Shown one piece after another: positions 16,438 to 27,347 of a stretch of DNA of 64,000 nucleotides. The position numbers were made by a program, and so were the translations under genes. Position 1 is the stretch's first letter. Each line of letters opens with the position of its first letter. This DNA comes from Myxococcaceae bacterium. Lineage in GTDB: Bacteria > Myxococcota_A > Polyangia > Polyangiales > Ga0077539. The stretch covers positions 96,804 to 160,803 of the forward strand of contig SCUS01000156.1 of NCBI GenBank assembly GCA_004297725.1. Reading direction: 5' to 3'. The notes under the pieces are model-generated. The model did no database searches. It had not been told where the DNA came from and worked only from the letters and a program-made list of their open reading frames with translations.

Positions 16438-17553
16438 ATGTTCGCTGCGCTCGTGCTCGGCTGCGCTCAGCTCGCCGCCGCCGCGCCCGCCTCTCCGCCT
16501 CCCACGCCCCCGTCGCCGGGGGTGCACGCCTCGCTCGACGAGGGGCTCAGCGTCTCCACCGCCGACGGCAGCTTCTCGGTGCGCCTCGGCCTCCTCGTGC
16601 AGGCCCGCTACGAGCTCCGGCGCACGCCCTCGACCGACACGCAGGGCTTCGACGTGCGCGTGGTGCGCCCGCAGCTCCGCGGCACCATCGGCAGGCCCTG
16701 GCTGCGCTTCTTCGTGCAGCCCGAGCTCGCCGACACGCAGCGGCTGCTCGACCTGCAGCTCGACGCGCAGCCCACTCCCCTCTTCGGGGTGCGCGTGGGG
16801 CAGTTTCTCACGCCCTTCTCCAGGGCCTTCAACACGCCGGTGCCGGTGCTGCAGTTCCCGGACTTCAGCGTGGTGAACACGGCCTTCCGGGCCGATCGCG
16901 ACACCGGCGTGATGCTCCACGGAGAGCCCTTCGGCGGGCGCGCGGAGTGGAACCTCGGCGTCTTCAACGGCAACGGCCTCGACCGCGGCGGCAACGACCG
17001 CTTCGACCTGCGCTGGATGGCCCGCCTCGCCTGGAACCCCCTCGGCGCCGTCTCCTACAACGAGACCCCGGCGGTCAACGGGCCGACCCCGTGGCGGGTC
17101 GGCGTCGGCGTGAACGCGTACACCGACACCACCACGGTCACGATCCCGCCGGGCTCGGGGCAGAGCGCGGCGCGCACGGGCGACCAGCACCAGGACGTGA
17201 TCGGCGCCGACCTCGCGGTGCGCGGAGGCCCGTGGACCCTCCAGGCCGAGGCCTACCACCGGTGGCAGCGCCGCGCCGACGGCACCCGCGTGGGCTCCTG
17301 GGGCGCCTACGCCCAGAGCGGCCTGATGCTGGGTCGCTACTTCGAGGTCGCCGCGAGAGGCAACGTGATGCAGCCCGACGACCAGGGCTCCGCGACGATG
17401 CTGTCGGGCGAGGCGATGCTCACCGCGTACGCCCGCGGCAACCACCTGAAGTTCAACCTCCGCGGAGCGCTCAGCCACTCCGACGCGCTCATCGCGGGGG
17501 TGGCGCAGGGCTGGTCGGGGCTCGTCACCCTCCAGACCCAGGTGGCCTTCTAG
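16438..17553 (+). CDS. OprO/OprP-type outer-membrane porin
   Basis: The 371-residue protein begins with a short signal peptide (MFAALVLGCAQLAAAAPA) and ends in phenylalanine, as outer-membrane barrels usually do. The sequence alternates strand-like segments. Phosphate-selective-porin-like motifs appear: RPQLRGTIGRPWLRFFVQPE, RVGQFLTPFSRAFNTP and FRADRDTGVMLHGE. The ATG follows the previous stop directly, and AAGGAG at 16424-16429 lies 8 bases before it, so it is part of the dab cluster transcript. It probably lets the anion substrate cross the outer membrane. Anion selectivity is inferred from family and neighbours only. Confidence 0.82.
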   Translation: MFAALVLGCAQLAAAAPASPPPTPPSPGVHASLDEGLSVSTADGSFSVRLGLLVQARYELRRTPSTDTQGFDVRVVRPQLRGTIGRPWLRFFVQPELADTQRLLDLQLDAQPTPLFGVRVGQFLTPFSRAFNTPVPVLQFPDFSVVNTAFRADRDTGVMLHGEPFGGRAEWNLGVFNGNGLDRGGNDRFDLRWMARLAWNPLGAVSYNETPAVNGPTPWRVGVGVNAYTDTTTVTIPPGSGQSAARTGDQHQDVIGADLAVRGGPWTLQAEAYHRWQRRADGTRVGSWGAYAQSGLMLGRYFEVAARGNVMQPDDQGSATMLSGEAMLTAYARGNHLKFNLRGALSHSDALIAGVAQGWSGLVTLQTQVAF

Positions 17554-17562
17554 CGGCGCGCG

Positions 17563-18933
<1,371 letters not shown>

Positions 18934-19005
18934 GGGGCCACCTTAGCGCGGTTCCGGGGGTCGACGCCGCGCTCCGTGCCCGACCTGGGCTATGGTCCGC
19001 CGCGC

Positions 19006-19458
19006 ATGACCCACGTGATGACCGACAAGCCCCGGAGCACCGTGCACATCCGCGTCAACTACGCGGACGTCGACCGCATGGGGCTGCTGCACCACAGCGT
19101 CTACCTGAAGTACATGGAGCGCACCCGGGAGGAGTTCATCCGCCGCCGCAACGGCGCCTACGCCGCGATGGAGGACGCCGGGATGCTCATCGTCGTCGTC
19201 GAGGCCAACCTCAAGTACAAGCGCCCCGCGCGCTTCGACGACGTCCTCGCCATCACCCTCGAGCTCTACGAGGTCGGCGCGGCCTCGCTCCGCATCGCCT
19301 ACGAGGTGCGCCGGGTCGGCGAGGACGACCCCATCGCCACGGCCACCACCCGCCACGCGCTCGTCTCCCGCGAGGGCCGGGCGCTGCGGCTGACCGAGGA
19401 GATCCGCGCGCTGCTGGCCCGCGACGAGGTGGTCTCCCGCCACGGCGAGCTGGGCTGA
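19006..19458 (+). CDS. acyl-CoA thioesterase, YbgC/4HBT hotdog family
   Basis: The 150-residue protein has the 4-hydroxybenzoyl-CoA thioesterase pattern: NYADVDRMGLLHHSVYLKYMERTREEFI. D23 sits at the position of the catalytic aspartate, and the His-Tyr segment follows. The rest (VVVEANLKYKRPARFDDVL) is also typical. Members hydrolyse short acyl-CoA thioesters and often act in envelope lipid metabolism beside tol-pal genes, which are absent here. I chose ATG 19006; an ATG five codons later (19018) is also possible. It is divergent from the response regulator with only 72 bases between them. Confidence 0.88.
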   Translation: MTHVMTDKPRSTVHIRVNYADVDRMGLLHHSVYLKYMERTREEFIRRRNGAYAAMEDAGMLIVVVEANLKYKRPARFDDVLAITLELYEVGAASLRIAYEVRRVGEDDPIATATTRHALVSREGRALRLTEEIRALLARDEVVSRHGELG

Positions 19459-19545
19459 GACCGCGGGGTCCTCGGGCCCGAGAGTCGCATCGCGCCGTTG
19501 CAATCACTTCGACGACGGCTCTACCTTGCGCCCCCGGAGGATCCG

Positions 19546-21291
19546 ATGCGCACTTCGAGACTCGCTACCCGCCTCACGCTCGCCGCCGCCCTTTGCCTGG
19601 GCGCGGCCTCCCTCACTGGCTGTGAGAACGAGAACGACCCCGCCACGTGGGTCGGCAAGCTGAGCGCGACCAACAAGCGCCCCGCCGCGATGCGCAGGCT
19701 CCGGCAGATGTGGGAGTCGAAGCTCGCCACCACCACGCCGCCCAACAACCTCCGCGACCCCGCGGTGCAGGCCTTCCTCAACGCCGTGCTCCCCGCGGTC
19801 AACGAGGCCTTCGTCGACCACCGCGACGAGCTCGCGGTGCGCAAGGAGGCCATCGAGATCCTCGCCGGCAGCGGCGACGCGAGGGCCATCCCGGCGCTGG
19901 TCAACGCGCTGGAGTTCAGCCCCGGCAACAGCGAGAGCGAGCGCATCGCCCTGCGCGCGGCGCAGGCCCTGAAGGAGCTTCACCCGGCCAACAACCCGCA
20001 GGTGGTGCAGCGGCTCCTGGCCACCATCGACCGCGCCTCGGGCAACTCCGGCTCCGCCCCGGCCATCCGCGAGGCGGTCATCCAGGCCCTCGGCGCCATC
20101 GGCGACCGCAGCGCCGTCGACGTGCTGGTGCGCACGCTGAAGAAGCCCATCGACCAGCAGGAGATCCGCACCGCCCGCGCCGCCGCCGACGCGCTCGGGC
20201 TGCTGGGCGACACCTCGCAGCCCGTGGTCGACGCCCTCATCTACGGGCTCTACCTCAACGTCCGCCGCGCCAACGCCTTCAACAACTGCGGCCGCGCCCT
20301 CACCCGCCTCGGCGCCGCCGCGGTGGTCCCGCGGCTCATCGCGACGGTCAACGGGCAGAACCCCGAGGTCACGCTCCTCATCAACTCCTTCGCGTCGGTG
20401 CCCGGGATGCCGCCGGTGCCGCCGGGGCTGCAGCAGTCCACGGCCATCGACGTGCTGCGCAACTTCGCCGACCGCAGCGCCGTCCCGGCGCTCATCGCCC
20501 TGCTCACCAACCGCGAGACCGTCGGCAACGTGCGCGGCGCCGCGGCGGAGACCCTCGGGTACACCGGCCTCGCGCTCCCCTCCGACGCCCCGGAGCGGGG
20601 GCCCATCTTCACCGCGCTCTCCACGGTCTTCAACGAGGGCACGCCCGGCGGCGAGGACGACATGGCCCCCACCGTCGCCCCGGCGCTGGTGCTGCTCGGC
20701 GACGCCCGCACGGTGCCGCTGCTCGTGCGGCGCATCAACACCCGCGAGATGGCCGCGCCCTCCGCGGTGCCCTACCGCCTCGGACTGCTGATGCCGCTCG
20801 CGAGCGCGGTGCGCCACGACACCTTCGCGCAGTTCGACGCGCTGGCCAACACCGCCGCCGCGCAGCTCGCCGCGCTGGTCGCCGCGCAGCCCGACGCCGC
20901 CTCGGAGATCGCCCCGGTGCAGGCGCAGCTCGCGACCATCCGGCAGGTGGCCAGCGTCGCCCACGACTGCAACGACGGCGACCTCGCCTGCTACCGCGAG
21001 CGCCTCTCCAGCCCGGAGAAGAACGTCGTCCGCAAGGCCGCCTACATGATCGCGTGGACCGGCGGCGACAACCCCGCCGCCCGCCAGGCGCTGCTGGCGC
21101 AGGCCGGCAACGCCGACCTCCTGGTGCGACGGTCGATCCACGTGGCCATCGACGCGCTCTCGCCGCACGGCTGCGCGGAGTGCATCACCCGGCTGGAGCA
21201 GGTCATCGAGGGCGAGCGCGGCCAGGAGAGCAAGTCGCTCCTCCACCTCGAGGCGCAGATGCTCATCTCCCGCCTCCGCGGCCGCACCTGA
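19546..21291 (+). CDS. HEAT-repeat lipoprotein
   Basis: The 581-residue protein is probably a lipoprotein: the signal peptide ends in the lipobox LTGC with Cys26. A GGAGG at 19536-19540 lies 5 bases before the ATG, which decides this start over upstream codons in the open frame. The body consists of HEAT/PBS-type helical repeats, for example IREAVIQALGAIGDRSAVDV, AAADALGLLGDTSQPVVDAL and VLRNFADRSAVPALIALLTN. Such repeats form superhelical scaffolds for protein binding. The function is unknown. It lies 87 bases after the thioesterase gene and 48 before the radical SAM gene. Confidence 0.85.
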   Translation: MRTSRLATRLTLAAALCLGAASLTGCENENDPATWVGKLSATNKRPAAMRRLRQMWESKLATTTPPNNLRDPAVQAFLNAVLPAVNEAFVDHRDELAVRKEAIEILAGSGDARAIPALVNALEFSPGNSESERIALRAAQALKELHPANNPQVVQRLLATIDRASGNSGSAPAIREAVIQALGAIGDRSAVDVLVRTLKKPIDQQEIRTARAAADALGLLGDTSQPVVDALIYGLYLNVRRANAFNNCGRALTRLGAAAVVPRLIATVNGQNPEVTLLINSFASVPGMPPVPPGLQQSTAIDVLRNFADRSAVPALIALLTNRETVGNVRGAAAETLGYTGLALPSDAPERGPIFTALSTVFNEGTPGGEDDMAPTVAPALVLLGDARTVPLLVRRINTREMAAPSAVPYRLGLLMPLASAVRHDTFAQFDALANTAAAQLAALVAAQPDAASEIAPVQAQLATIRQVASVAHDCNDGDLACYRERLSSPEKNVVRKAAYMIAWTGGDNPAARQALLAQAGNADLLVRRSIHVAIDALSPHGCAECITRLEQVIEGERGQESKSLLHLEAQMLISRLRGRT

Positions 21292-21339
21292 GTTGCGCCG
21301 GGGGGGCCCCGTGGCGTAGGCACCCGCGCGACCCACGCG

Positions 21340-22329
21340 ATGCCCCCCTCCCTCACCGATCCCGCCGACCTCGTCCGCCGCTGGCGCCTCCCCGAGGCCG
21401 CCCTCCCCGACGTGGCCGAGGCCTCCGCCCGCTTTCCCCTCAAGCTCTCCGATCACCTCGCCGAGCGCCTCGCGGGCCTCCCCCCCGACGACCCCCGGGT
21501 GCGCCAGTTTCTCCCCTCGGCCGACGAGCTCGTCGAGCGCGAGGGCTTCGTCAGCGACCCGGTGGGCGACGCGAAGGTGCAGCGGGCCCCCGGCCTGCTC
21601 CAGAAGTACCGCGGCCGGGCGCTGGTGATCGCCACCGCCGCCTGCCCGGTGCACTGCCGCTACTGCTTCCGCCGGGAGTACCCCTACGCCGACGCCAGCG
21701 CGGTCAACCACTGGCCCGAGGTGCTCGGCGCCCTCCGCGGAGACCCCGAGATCCACGAGGTCATCCTGAGCGGCGGCGACCCGCTCTCGCTCTCCAACGC
21801 CGTGCTCTCCCGCATGGTGCGCGAGCTCGAGGCCATCCCCCATCTTACCCGGCTGCGTATTCACACCCGCTTCCCCACGACCTCCCCCGGCCGGGTCGAC
21901 GACGAGCTCGCGGCGCTGCTCGCCGGCACACGCTTCGCCCCGGCGGTGGTGGTGCTTCACGTCAACCACGCGACGGAGCTCGACACCGAGGTGTCGCTGG
22001 CCGTGCGCCGACTGAGGGCGACCGGCGCGGTGCTGCTCAGCCAGTCGGTGCTGCTCCGAGGCGTCAACGACTCCGAAGACGCGCTCGCGGCGCTGAGCGA
22101 GGCCCTCGGCGCGCTCGGCGTGGTGCCCTACTACCTGCACCTGCTCGACCGGGTGCGAGGCGCGGGGCATTTCGAGGTGCCCGAGCCCGAGGCCGTCGCG
22201 CTGGTGAGGGCGCTCGCCGACCGGCTCCCCGGCTACCTCGTGCCGAAGCTGGTGAGGGAGCTGAGCGGAGAGCGCGCCAAGACCCTGGTGCCCCTCACGG
22301 CCCCCTCCCCGAGCGGCGCGAGGGAATAG
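21340..22329 (+). CDS. epmB: EpmB-like lysine 2,3-aminomutase (radical SAM)
   Basis: The 329-residue enzyme carries the radical SAM cluster motif CPVHCRYC (C102, C106, C109) followed by FRREYPYAD. It also has the lysine aminomutase segments EVILSGGDPLSLSNAVL and LRIHTRFP. The C-terminus (GYLVPKLVRELSGERAKTL) resembles the part of EpmB that contains the PLP-binding lysine; the KT pair is conserved here. Length fits EpmB (342 residues in E. coli) rather than clostridial aminomutase (about 415). EpmB isomerises lysine to beta-lysine for attachment to elongation factor P by EpmA. Neither epmA nor efp is in this window. No clear Shine-Dalgarno sequence precedes the ATG. Confidence 0.88.
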   Translation: MPPSLTDPADLVRRWRLPEAALPDVAEASARFPLKLSDHLAERLAGLPPDDPRVRQFLPSADELVEREGFVSDPVGDAKVQRAPGLLQKYRGRALVIATAACPVHCRYCFRREYPYADASAVNHWPEVLGALRGDPEIHEVILSGGDPLSLSNAVLSRMVRELEAIPHLTRLRIHTRFPTTSPGRVDDELAALLAGTRFAPAVVVLHVNHATELDTEVSLAVRRLRATGAVLLSQSVLLRGVNDSEDALAALSEALGALGVVPYYLHLLDRVRGAGHFEVPEPEAVALVRALADRLPGYLVPKLVRELSGERAKTLVPLTAPSPSGARE

Positions 22330-22394
22330 CGCTCGTCGGTTTCCCTGGAATTAGATCCCCCGTATGACCATGCGAAGGGCTTAGAATCCGCGGC

Positions 22395-24500
22395 GTGGCT
22401 GGACATGACGACGCACGCGGCGAGGCGGTCGAGGAGTTTCTTGCGAAGTCGCTGCTTCTTCGGGAGTGCGACGCCACCGTCATCGCCAAGGTGACCCCGC
22501 ACCTGATGATCAGCGAGCTCCCCGCCGGGGCCACGCTGGTGCGCGCGGGGTCGCCCTCGGACGGCATCTCGATCCTCCGCCGAGGTCGGGCGACGGCCTC
22601 GCTGGTGCACGCCACCACCGGCGCGAGCACTCCCCTGGAGACCCTCAACGTCGGCGACCATTTCGGCGACGTGGGCGCCCTCACCCGCGCCGCGCACCCG
22701 TACACGATCGTGGCCGACGAGCCCTGCGTGGTGCTCCGGATGAAGCCAGAGCTGGTCGAGGCCCTCATGGCCCGGGTGCCGCAGTTCTCGCTCGCGATCG
22801 CCCGCCGGCTGGCCGCGCGCGCGGTGCAGCTCGGGGTCATCACGCTGCGCGCGAGCTCAGCGCCTGCGACGGGCTCCGCGCTGCGCGCCCCGACCCCGGC
22901 GATCGGGGTCGAGGTGCGGAGGCCAGCGCCGGTCTCGCCCTCGGAGGGCGGGAGCGCGGCGATCCCCTTCGTGGAGGTGTCGGACTTCGAGCCGGGGGCC
23001 CGGGTCATCGGGATGCTCCCGACGAAGCTCATCCTGCAGCATCGCGCGGTGCCGCTGCGGCTGCAGGGCAACCGGCTCCTCGTGGGCATGGTGCTCCCCC
23101 GCCACGCGGCGGCGCTCGCCGAGCTGCGCCGGGTGCTTCACACCGTCGACTTCGAGGTGGCCGCCATCTCGCTGGAGGACTTCGCGCAGACGGTGCAGCG
23201 CTTCAAGCTCGACGCGGTGCGGGGCGCGGAGAGCACCCGGGACTCCATCGCGGTCATCTCGCCGGAGTCCCTCGCCTACGACGCGGCGGACAGCGAGCGC
23301 GAGCCCGAGAAGGGCGTGCGGGTGGTGGGCGACGAGGTGGTGCGCGCGGTCAACCGGGTCGTGGCCGCGGCGCTCAGCCGGGACGCGTCGGACATCCACA
23401 TCGAGCCCGAGGCGGCGGGGGTGAAGGTGCGGTTTCGCGTTCACGGGACGCTGCACGACTGGAGCGAGTCGCTGCCGCCGTCCTTCGCGCGGGGCATCGC
23501 GGCGCGGCTGAAGGTGCTGAGCGGCCTCGACATCACCAACACGCGCACCCCGCAGGACGGGCGCATCGGGCTCACCGCGGGCTCGCGCGAGCTCGACCTG
23601 CGCATCTCGACGCTGCCGAGCAGCCGCGGCGAGAAGGTGGTGCTGCGGGTCTTCGAGGGCTCGGGGATGATGCGCCCGCTGGAGCAGATCTTCTCCGACG
23701 CGGGCTCGCTCGGCGCGGTGCGCAAGGCGCTGCAGCGGCCGCACGGGGCGATCATCGTCGCCGGGGCGACCGGCTCCGGGAAGAGCTCGACGCTCTACTC
23801 GATGCTCAACGAGCGGCGGCGCGCGCGGCCGGACACCAACGTGCTGCTCATCGAAGACCCGATCGAGTACCGGCTCGCGGGGGTGACGCAGGTGCAGGTG
23901 CACGCGGGCCTCGGGTTCTCGCAGGTGCTGCGCGCAGCCATGCGGCAGGACCCGGACGTGATCGCCGTGGGCGAGACCCGCGACGCGGAGACGGCGCGCA
24001 TGGCGCTGGAGGCCGCGATGACGGGTCACCTGGTGCTCACCTCGATGCACGCCAACGACGTCGGCTCGGTGCTCCAGCGGCTGGAGAGCCTGGAGTGCGG
24101 CCGCACGCTCATCGCCGAGGCGGTGTCCTTCGTGGTGGTGCAGCGGCTCGCCCGGAGGCTCTGCCCGAGCTGCGTGCGCCTCGACCCGCCGCCCCCGGCG
24201 CTGCTGGAGAGCCTGGTGGCGCGTCGGCTGGCCGAGCGAGGGAGCCAGGTGGCGCTGCCGCGTCCGGTGGGCTGCGACCTGTGCCAGCAGACCGGCTACC
24301 AGGGGCGCATCGCCGTGGTGGAGTGGTGGCAGGTCACGCCCGAGGCGCGGGACGCGCTGGCGGCGGGCGCCTCGCACCAGGACGTGCTCCGCGCGGCGGG
24401 CGAGGCTCGGATGCTACAGACCTTCCGACACAACGCGGCGTACCTGATGGCCCGCAAGGCCCTCGGCACGAGCGAGGCGCTGATGGCGGTCGCAGGATAA
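22395..24500 (+). CDS. cyclic-nucleotide-binding domain fused to a GspE/PilB-type ATPase
   Basis: The 701-residue protein starts with a cNMP-binding-like domain at about residues 15-130 (LPAGATLVRAGSPSDGISIL, then GDHFGDVGAL). An MshEN/GspE N-terminal-like domain follows at about 200-290. The secretion ATPase is at about 315-690: DASDIHIEPEAAGVKVRFRV, Walker A GATGSGKSS at 457-465, IEDPIEY, and ETRDAETARMALEAAMTGH. It has two CxxC pairs at 590-593 and 627-630, as in zinc-binding GspE/PilB. Such ATPases power type II secretion or type IV pilus assembly at the inner membrane. No other secretion or pilus gene is adjacent. The GTG at 22395 is the only start that keeps the whole first domain. Ligand binding is unproven. 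Confidence 0.88.
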   Translation: MAGHDDARGEAVEEFLAKSLLLRECDATVIAKVTPHLMISELPAGATLVRAGSPSDGISILRRGRATASLVHATTGASTPLETLNVGDHFGDVGALTRAAHPYTIVADEPCVVLRMKPELVEALMARVPQFSLAIARRLAARAVQLGVITLRASSAPATGSALRAPTPAIGVEVRRPAPVSPSEGGSAAIPFVEVSDFEPGARVIGMLPTKLILQHRAVPLRLQGNRLLVGMVLPRHAAALAELRRVLHTVDFEVAAISLEDFAQTVQRFKLDAVRGAESTRDSIAVISPESLAYDAADSEREPEKGVRVVGDEVVRAVNRVVAAALSRDASDIHIEPEAAGVKVRFRVHGTLHDWSESLPPSFARGIAARLKVLSGLDITNTRTPQDGRIGLTAGSRELDLRISTLPSSRGEKVVLRVFEGSGMMRPLEQIFSDAGSLGAVRKALQRPHGAIIVAGATGSGKSSTLYSMLNERRRARPDTNVLLIEDPIEYRLAGVTQVQVHAGLGFSQVLRAAMRQDPDVIAVGETRDAETARMALEAAMTGHLVLTSMHANDVGSVLQRLESLECGRTLIAEAVSFVVVQRLARRLCPSCVRLDPPPPALLESLVARRLAERGSQVALPRPVGCDLCQQTGYQGRIAVVEWWQVTPEARDALAAGASHQDVLRAAGEARMLQTFRHNAAYLMARKALGTSEALMAVAG

Positions 24501-24525
24501 GCTGCGATGGGAGCTTGAGAGTCCG

Positions 24526-27327
24526 GTGGAGAACCCGTTCGTCGTCGCGGTGATGCTGGCAGTGGTGGTGGTGCTCGCGGTGCTGATCACGCGCCTGCGG
24601 GCTCGCGCCGCGAGGGAGGCGAAGGGAGAGATCGAGGGCCTCGACGAGTTGCAGGCGAAGGGCCGCTACGCCGAGGCGGCGCAGCTCGCGCTCAAGCACG
24701 ACCGCTTCGCCGAGGCGGTGGACCTCTACCTCCGGGGCAACGAGCCCGCGCGAGCGGCGCAGGTCGCGGCGAGGTCCGGCGACCACCGCCAGGCGGCGGA
24801 GCTCTACGAGCGGGCGGGAGACCGGGAGCGCGCGGCGCTGGCCTACGAGAAGGCCGGGATGGGGGCGCGGGCGAAGGAGCTTCGGGGCGCCGCGAAGCCC
24901 GCGGCGGCGAGCGAGGAGCAGGGCGACCCCAAGGAGCGGGCGCGCGAGGCGGAGGAGCGCTTCCTGGCGCTGCGGCGGAGGGTCGGCGGGGACGCGTCGA
25001 GGGCCTTCGAGGTGCAGCAGGAGGCGCAGCGCGCGGCGGAGGAGCTCATCGCCGTCGGCGAGGTGGCCCGCGCGGCGGACCTCTACCGCGACGCGGACAT
25101 GATCGACGAGGCGGTGCACCTCTACGTGAACGTGCTCGGCACGCCCGGGAGCGCGGCTCCGCTGGTGGCGGCCCGGGGCTTTCACGAGCGCGCGGCGGAG
25201 CTGTACGAGATGGCCGGGCAGAAGGAGCGCGCGGCGACCGCGTGGGCCGACCTCGCCCGCAAGGCGAAGGACCCGAACCCGATGCTCGATCGGGTCGAGG
25301 CGCTCTCGCTGGCGGTGGCCAAGGCCGTGCTGCGCGAGCTCACCCGGGCGAAGCCGATCAGCAAGGCGACGGCGCCGCTGCACTACCGGTACGGGACGGT
25401 GCTGGAGCGCGAGGGGGAGGTCGACCGGGCGATCGAGGTGTTCCAGGCGATGCAGGCGGCGGTGGGAAACTTCCGCGACATCGAGCTGCGGGTGCGGAAG
25501 CTGTCGCGCGGCGAGGGCGTGTCGATGAAGGCCCCGGGGGTTCCTCGCGACCTGCTGAAGACCAACCACGGGACGATCGCGCTCACGCCCTCGTCGGAGG
25601 CCGGCTTCGGCCCGGGGGACGCGTCGCGGATGGTGCGCGAGGCCGCGAACGCCGCCGCCGCGAGGGCGCGTCGGGCGAGCAGCCTGCCGCCGCCGCTCGA
25701 CCCCAGGGGCGCCTCGACGAAGGCGGCGCCCGTCACCCAGGTGCTGGTGGTGGTGCAGGGGCGGCCCGGGCACCCCGACCGGACCCTGGCGCGAGGGCTG
25801 GAGGACGCCCCCATCGGGCTCGGCGCGCTCTACGACGACGCGGTGCGCGCGGCGAAGGACGGCCCCTCGATGGAGTCGCTGGAGCTGATGATCGCGGGGC
25901 GCCCCTGCGACCTTGGCAACATCGAGGTGTTCTACCGCCTCGGCCTCGCGGCGCTCGCGTCGGGCGACTGGCCGAAGGCGATGCAGTGCTTCGCCGCCGT
26001 GGAGGAGGCCTCGCCGGGGTACCGCGACGCCGACGAGCGGGTGAAGGGGCTCGCGGGCTGGCAGGCGACGCTGGCGCGGAAGATGACCGTCGCGGGCGCG
26101 CCGAAGCCCGCTGCGCTCGACGAGGCGGCGGGGCGCTACGTGGTGCGGGGCGAGCTCGGGCGCGGCGGGATGGCGGTGGTGTACCGCGCGACGGACTCGG
26201 TGCTCGGGCGCGAGGTGGCGCTGAAGTTCCTGGCGGAGGAGCTCGGCGCGAAGCCCGAGATGAGGGAGATGTTCCAGCGCGAGGCGCGCTCGGTGGCGCA
26301 GCTCAACCACCCGAACATCGTGACCATCCATGACAGCGGCGTGATCGGGGGGCGGATGTTCATGGCGATGGAGCTGGTCGAGGGCCGCACCATCGACGCG
26401 CTCATCACCGCCGAAGGGAAGATCGCCGTGCTGGAGTCGCTGCGCATCGCGCGGCAGGTGCTCGAGGCGCTCGATTTCGCGCACGGGCGGCAGATCATCC
26501 ACCGCGACATCAAGCCCTCCAACATGATGCGCAGCACGGCAGGGCTGGTGAAGCTCATGGACTTCGGGCTCGCCAAGTCGCTCACGCCCGACCTCAAGAG
26601 CTCCGTGATCGCCGGGACCCCGGCGTACATGCCCCCGGAGCAGGTGCTGGGCGTCGGCGTCGACTGGCGGAGCGACCTCTTCGCGGTGGGCGCGACGCTC
26701 TACGAGATGCTGACCGGCGAGCTCCCCTTCGAGGGGCTCGACCGGGTGAAGCGGCCGCGGCCGGTGCGTGAGCTCAGCCCGGGCGTGCCCGAGATGATCG
26801 AGAAGATGGTGATGCAGGCGCTCGACCCCGACCCCGCCATGCGCTTCCAGAGCGCGGCGGAGTTCATGGTGCCCATCAAGCGGGTGCTCTTCGCGGTCGA
26901 CAAGGCCACCCGGGGCAGCGGCCCGACGGAGGCCGAGGGGAGCGACCCGTCGCCCCCGGAGCGGCCCTCGGAGACGCGCATGATCCAGGCCGAAGTGCGC
27001 CCCGAGGTGCCGTCCTTCGTTCCTCCCGCGGAGGAGGCTCCCGCGGTCGAGCTCCCTCCTGCGGTGAAGTCCCACGCGGATGCCGCGGGCTTCATCGACT
27101 TCGGCACGCCGGTGCCCGCGTCGGCGCCCGAGGAGCCGGCCGCGGCAGCGCCGCCGGTGACCTATGACCCCTACGAGGGCCTCGACGCCGACGAGCGCGA
27201 GGTGGCCCCGCTGCGACCCGCGCCCCCGGCGAGCCCCTCGTCGACCAAGAAGACCGAGACCGGCATCGTCCCGCTGCACCTCCGAGGGGAAGACGGCGGG
27301 GCGGAGAGCGAGCGCAAGCCGGGATGA
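24526..27327 (+). CDS. membrane-anchored TPR-like and Ser/Thr protein kinase
   Basis: The 933-residue protein has one N-terminal membrane helix at about residues 5-22, then helical TPR-like repeats rich in Ala/Glu (AQLALKHDRFAEAVDLYLRG; AAELYERAGDRERAALAYEK). A Hanks-type kinase domain runs from about residue 538 to 800: glycine loop ELGRGGMAVVY, catalytic Lys567, HRD at 659-661, DFG starting at D679, and GTPAYMPPEQ. All catalytic residues are present. A Pro/Glu-rich tail of about 130 residues follows. The layout (membrane helix, repeats, then kinase) is the reverse of the common kinase-first type. The GTG start at 24526 lies 26 bases after the ATPase stop. Substrates are unknown. Confidence 0.9.
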   Translation: MENPFVVAVMLAVVVVLAVLITRLRARAAREAKGEIEGLDELQAKGRYAEAAQLALKHDRFAEAVDLYLRGNEPARAAQVAARSGDHRQAAELYERAGDRERAALAYEKAGMGARAKELRGAAKPAAASEEQGDPKERAREAEERFLALRRRVGGDASRAFEVQQEAQRAAEELIAVGEVARAADLYRDADMIDEAVHLYVNVLGTPGSAAPLVAARGFHERAAELYEMAGQKERAATAWADLARKAKDPNPMLDRVEALSLAVAKAVLRELTRAKPISKATAPLHYRYGTVLEREGEVDRAIEVFQAMQAAVGNFRDIELRVRKLSRGEGVSMKAPGVPRDLLKTNHGTIALTPSSEAGFGPGDASRMVREAANAAAARARRASSLPPPLDPRGASTKAAPVTQVLVVVQGRPGHPDRTLARGLEDAPIGLGALYDDAVRAAKDGPSMESLELMIAGRPCDLGNIEVFYRLGLAALASGDWPKAMQCFAAVEEASPGYRDADERVKGLAGWQATLARKMTVAGAPKPAALDEAAGRYVVRGELGRGGMAVVYRATDSVLGREVALKFLAEELGAKPEMREMFQREARSVAQLNHPNIVTIHDSGVIGGRMFMAMELVEGRTIDALITAEGKIAVLESLRIARQVLEALDFAHGRQIIHRDIKPSNMMRSTAGLVKLMDFGLAKSLTPDLKSSVIAGTPAYMPPEQVLGVGVDWRSDLFAVGATLYEMLTGELPFEGLDRVKRPRPVRELSPGVPEMIEKMVMQALDPDPAMRFQSAAEFMVPIKRVLFAVDKATRGSGPTEAEGSDPSPPERPSETRMIQAEVRPEVPSFVPPAEEAPAVELPPAVKSHADAAGFIDFGTPVPASAPEEPAAAAPPVTYDPYEGLDADEREVAPLRPAPPASPSSTKKTETGIVPLHLRGEDGGAESERKPG

Positions 27328-27347
27328 GGTGAACCGCGGCGCCATCG

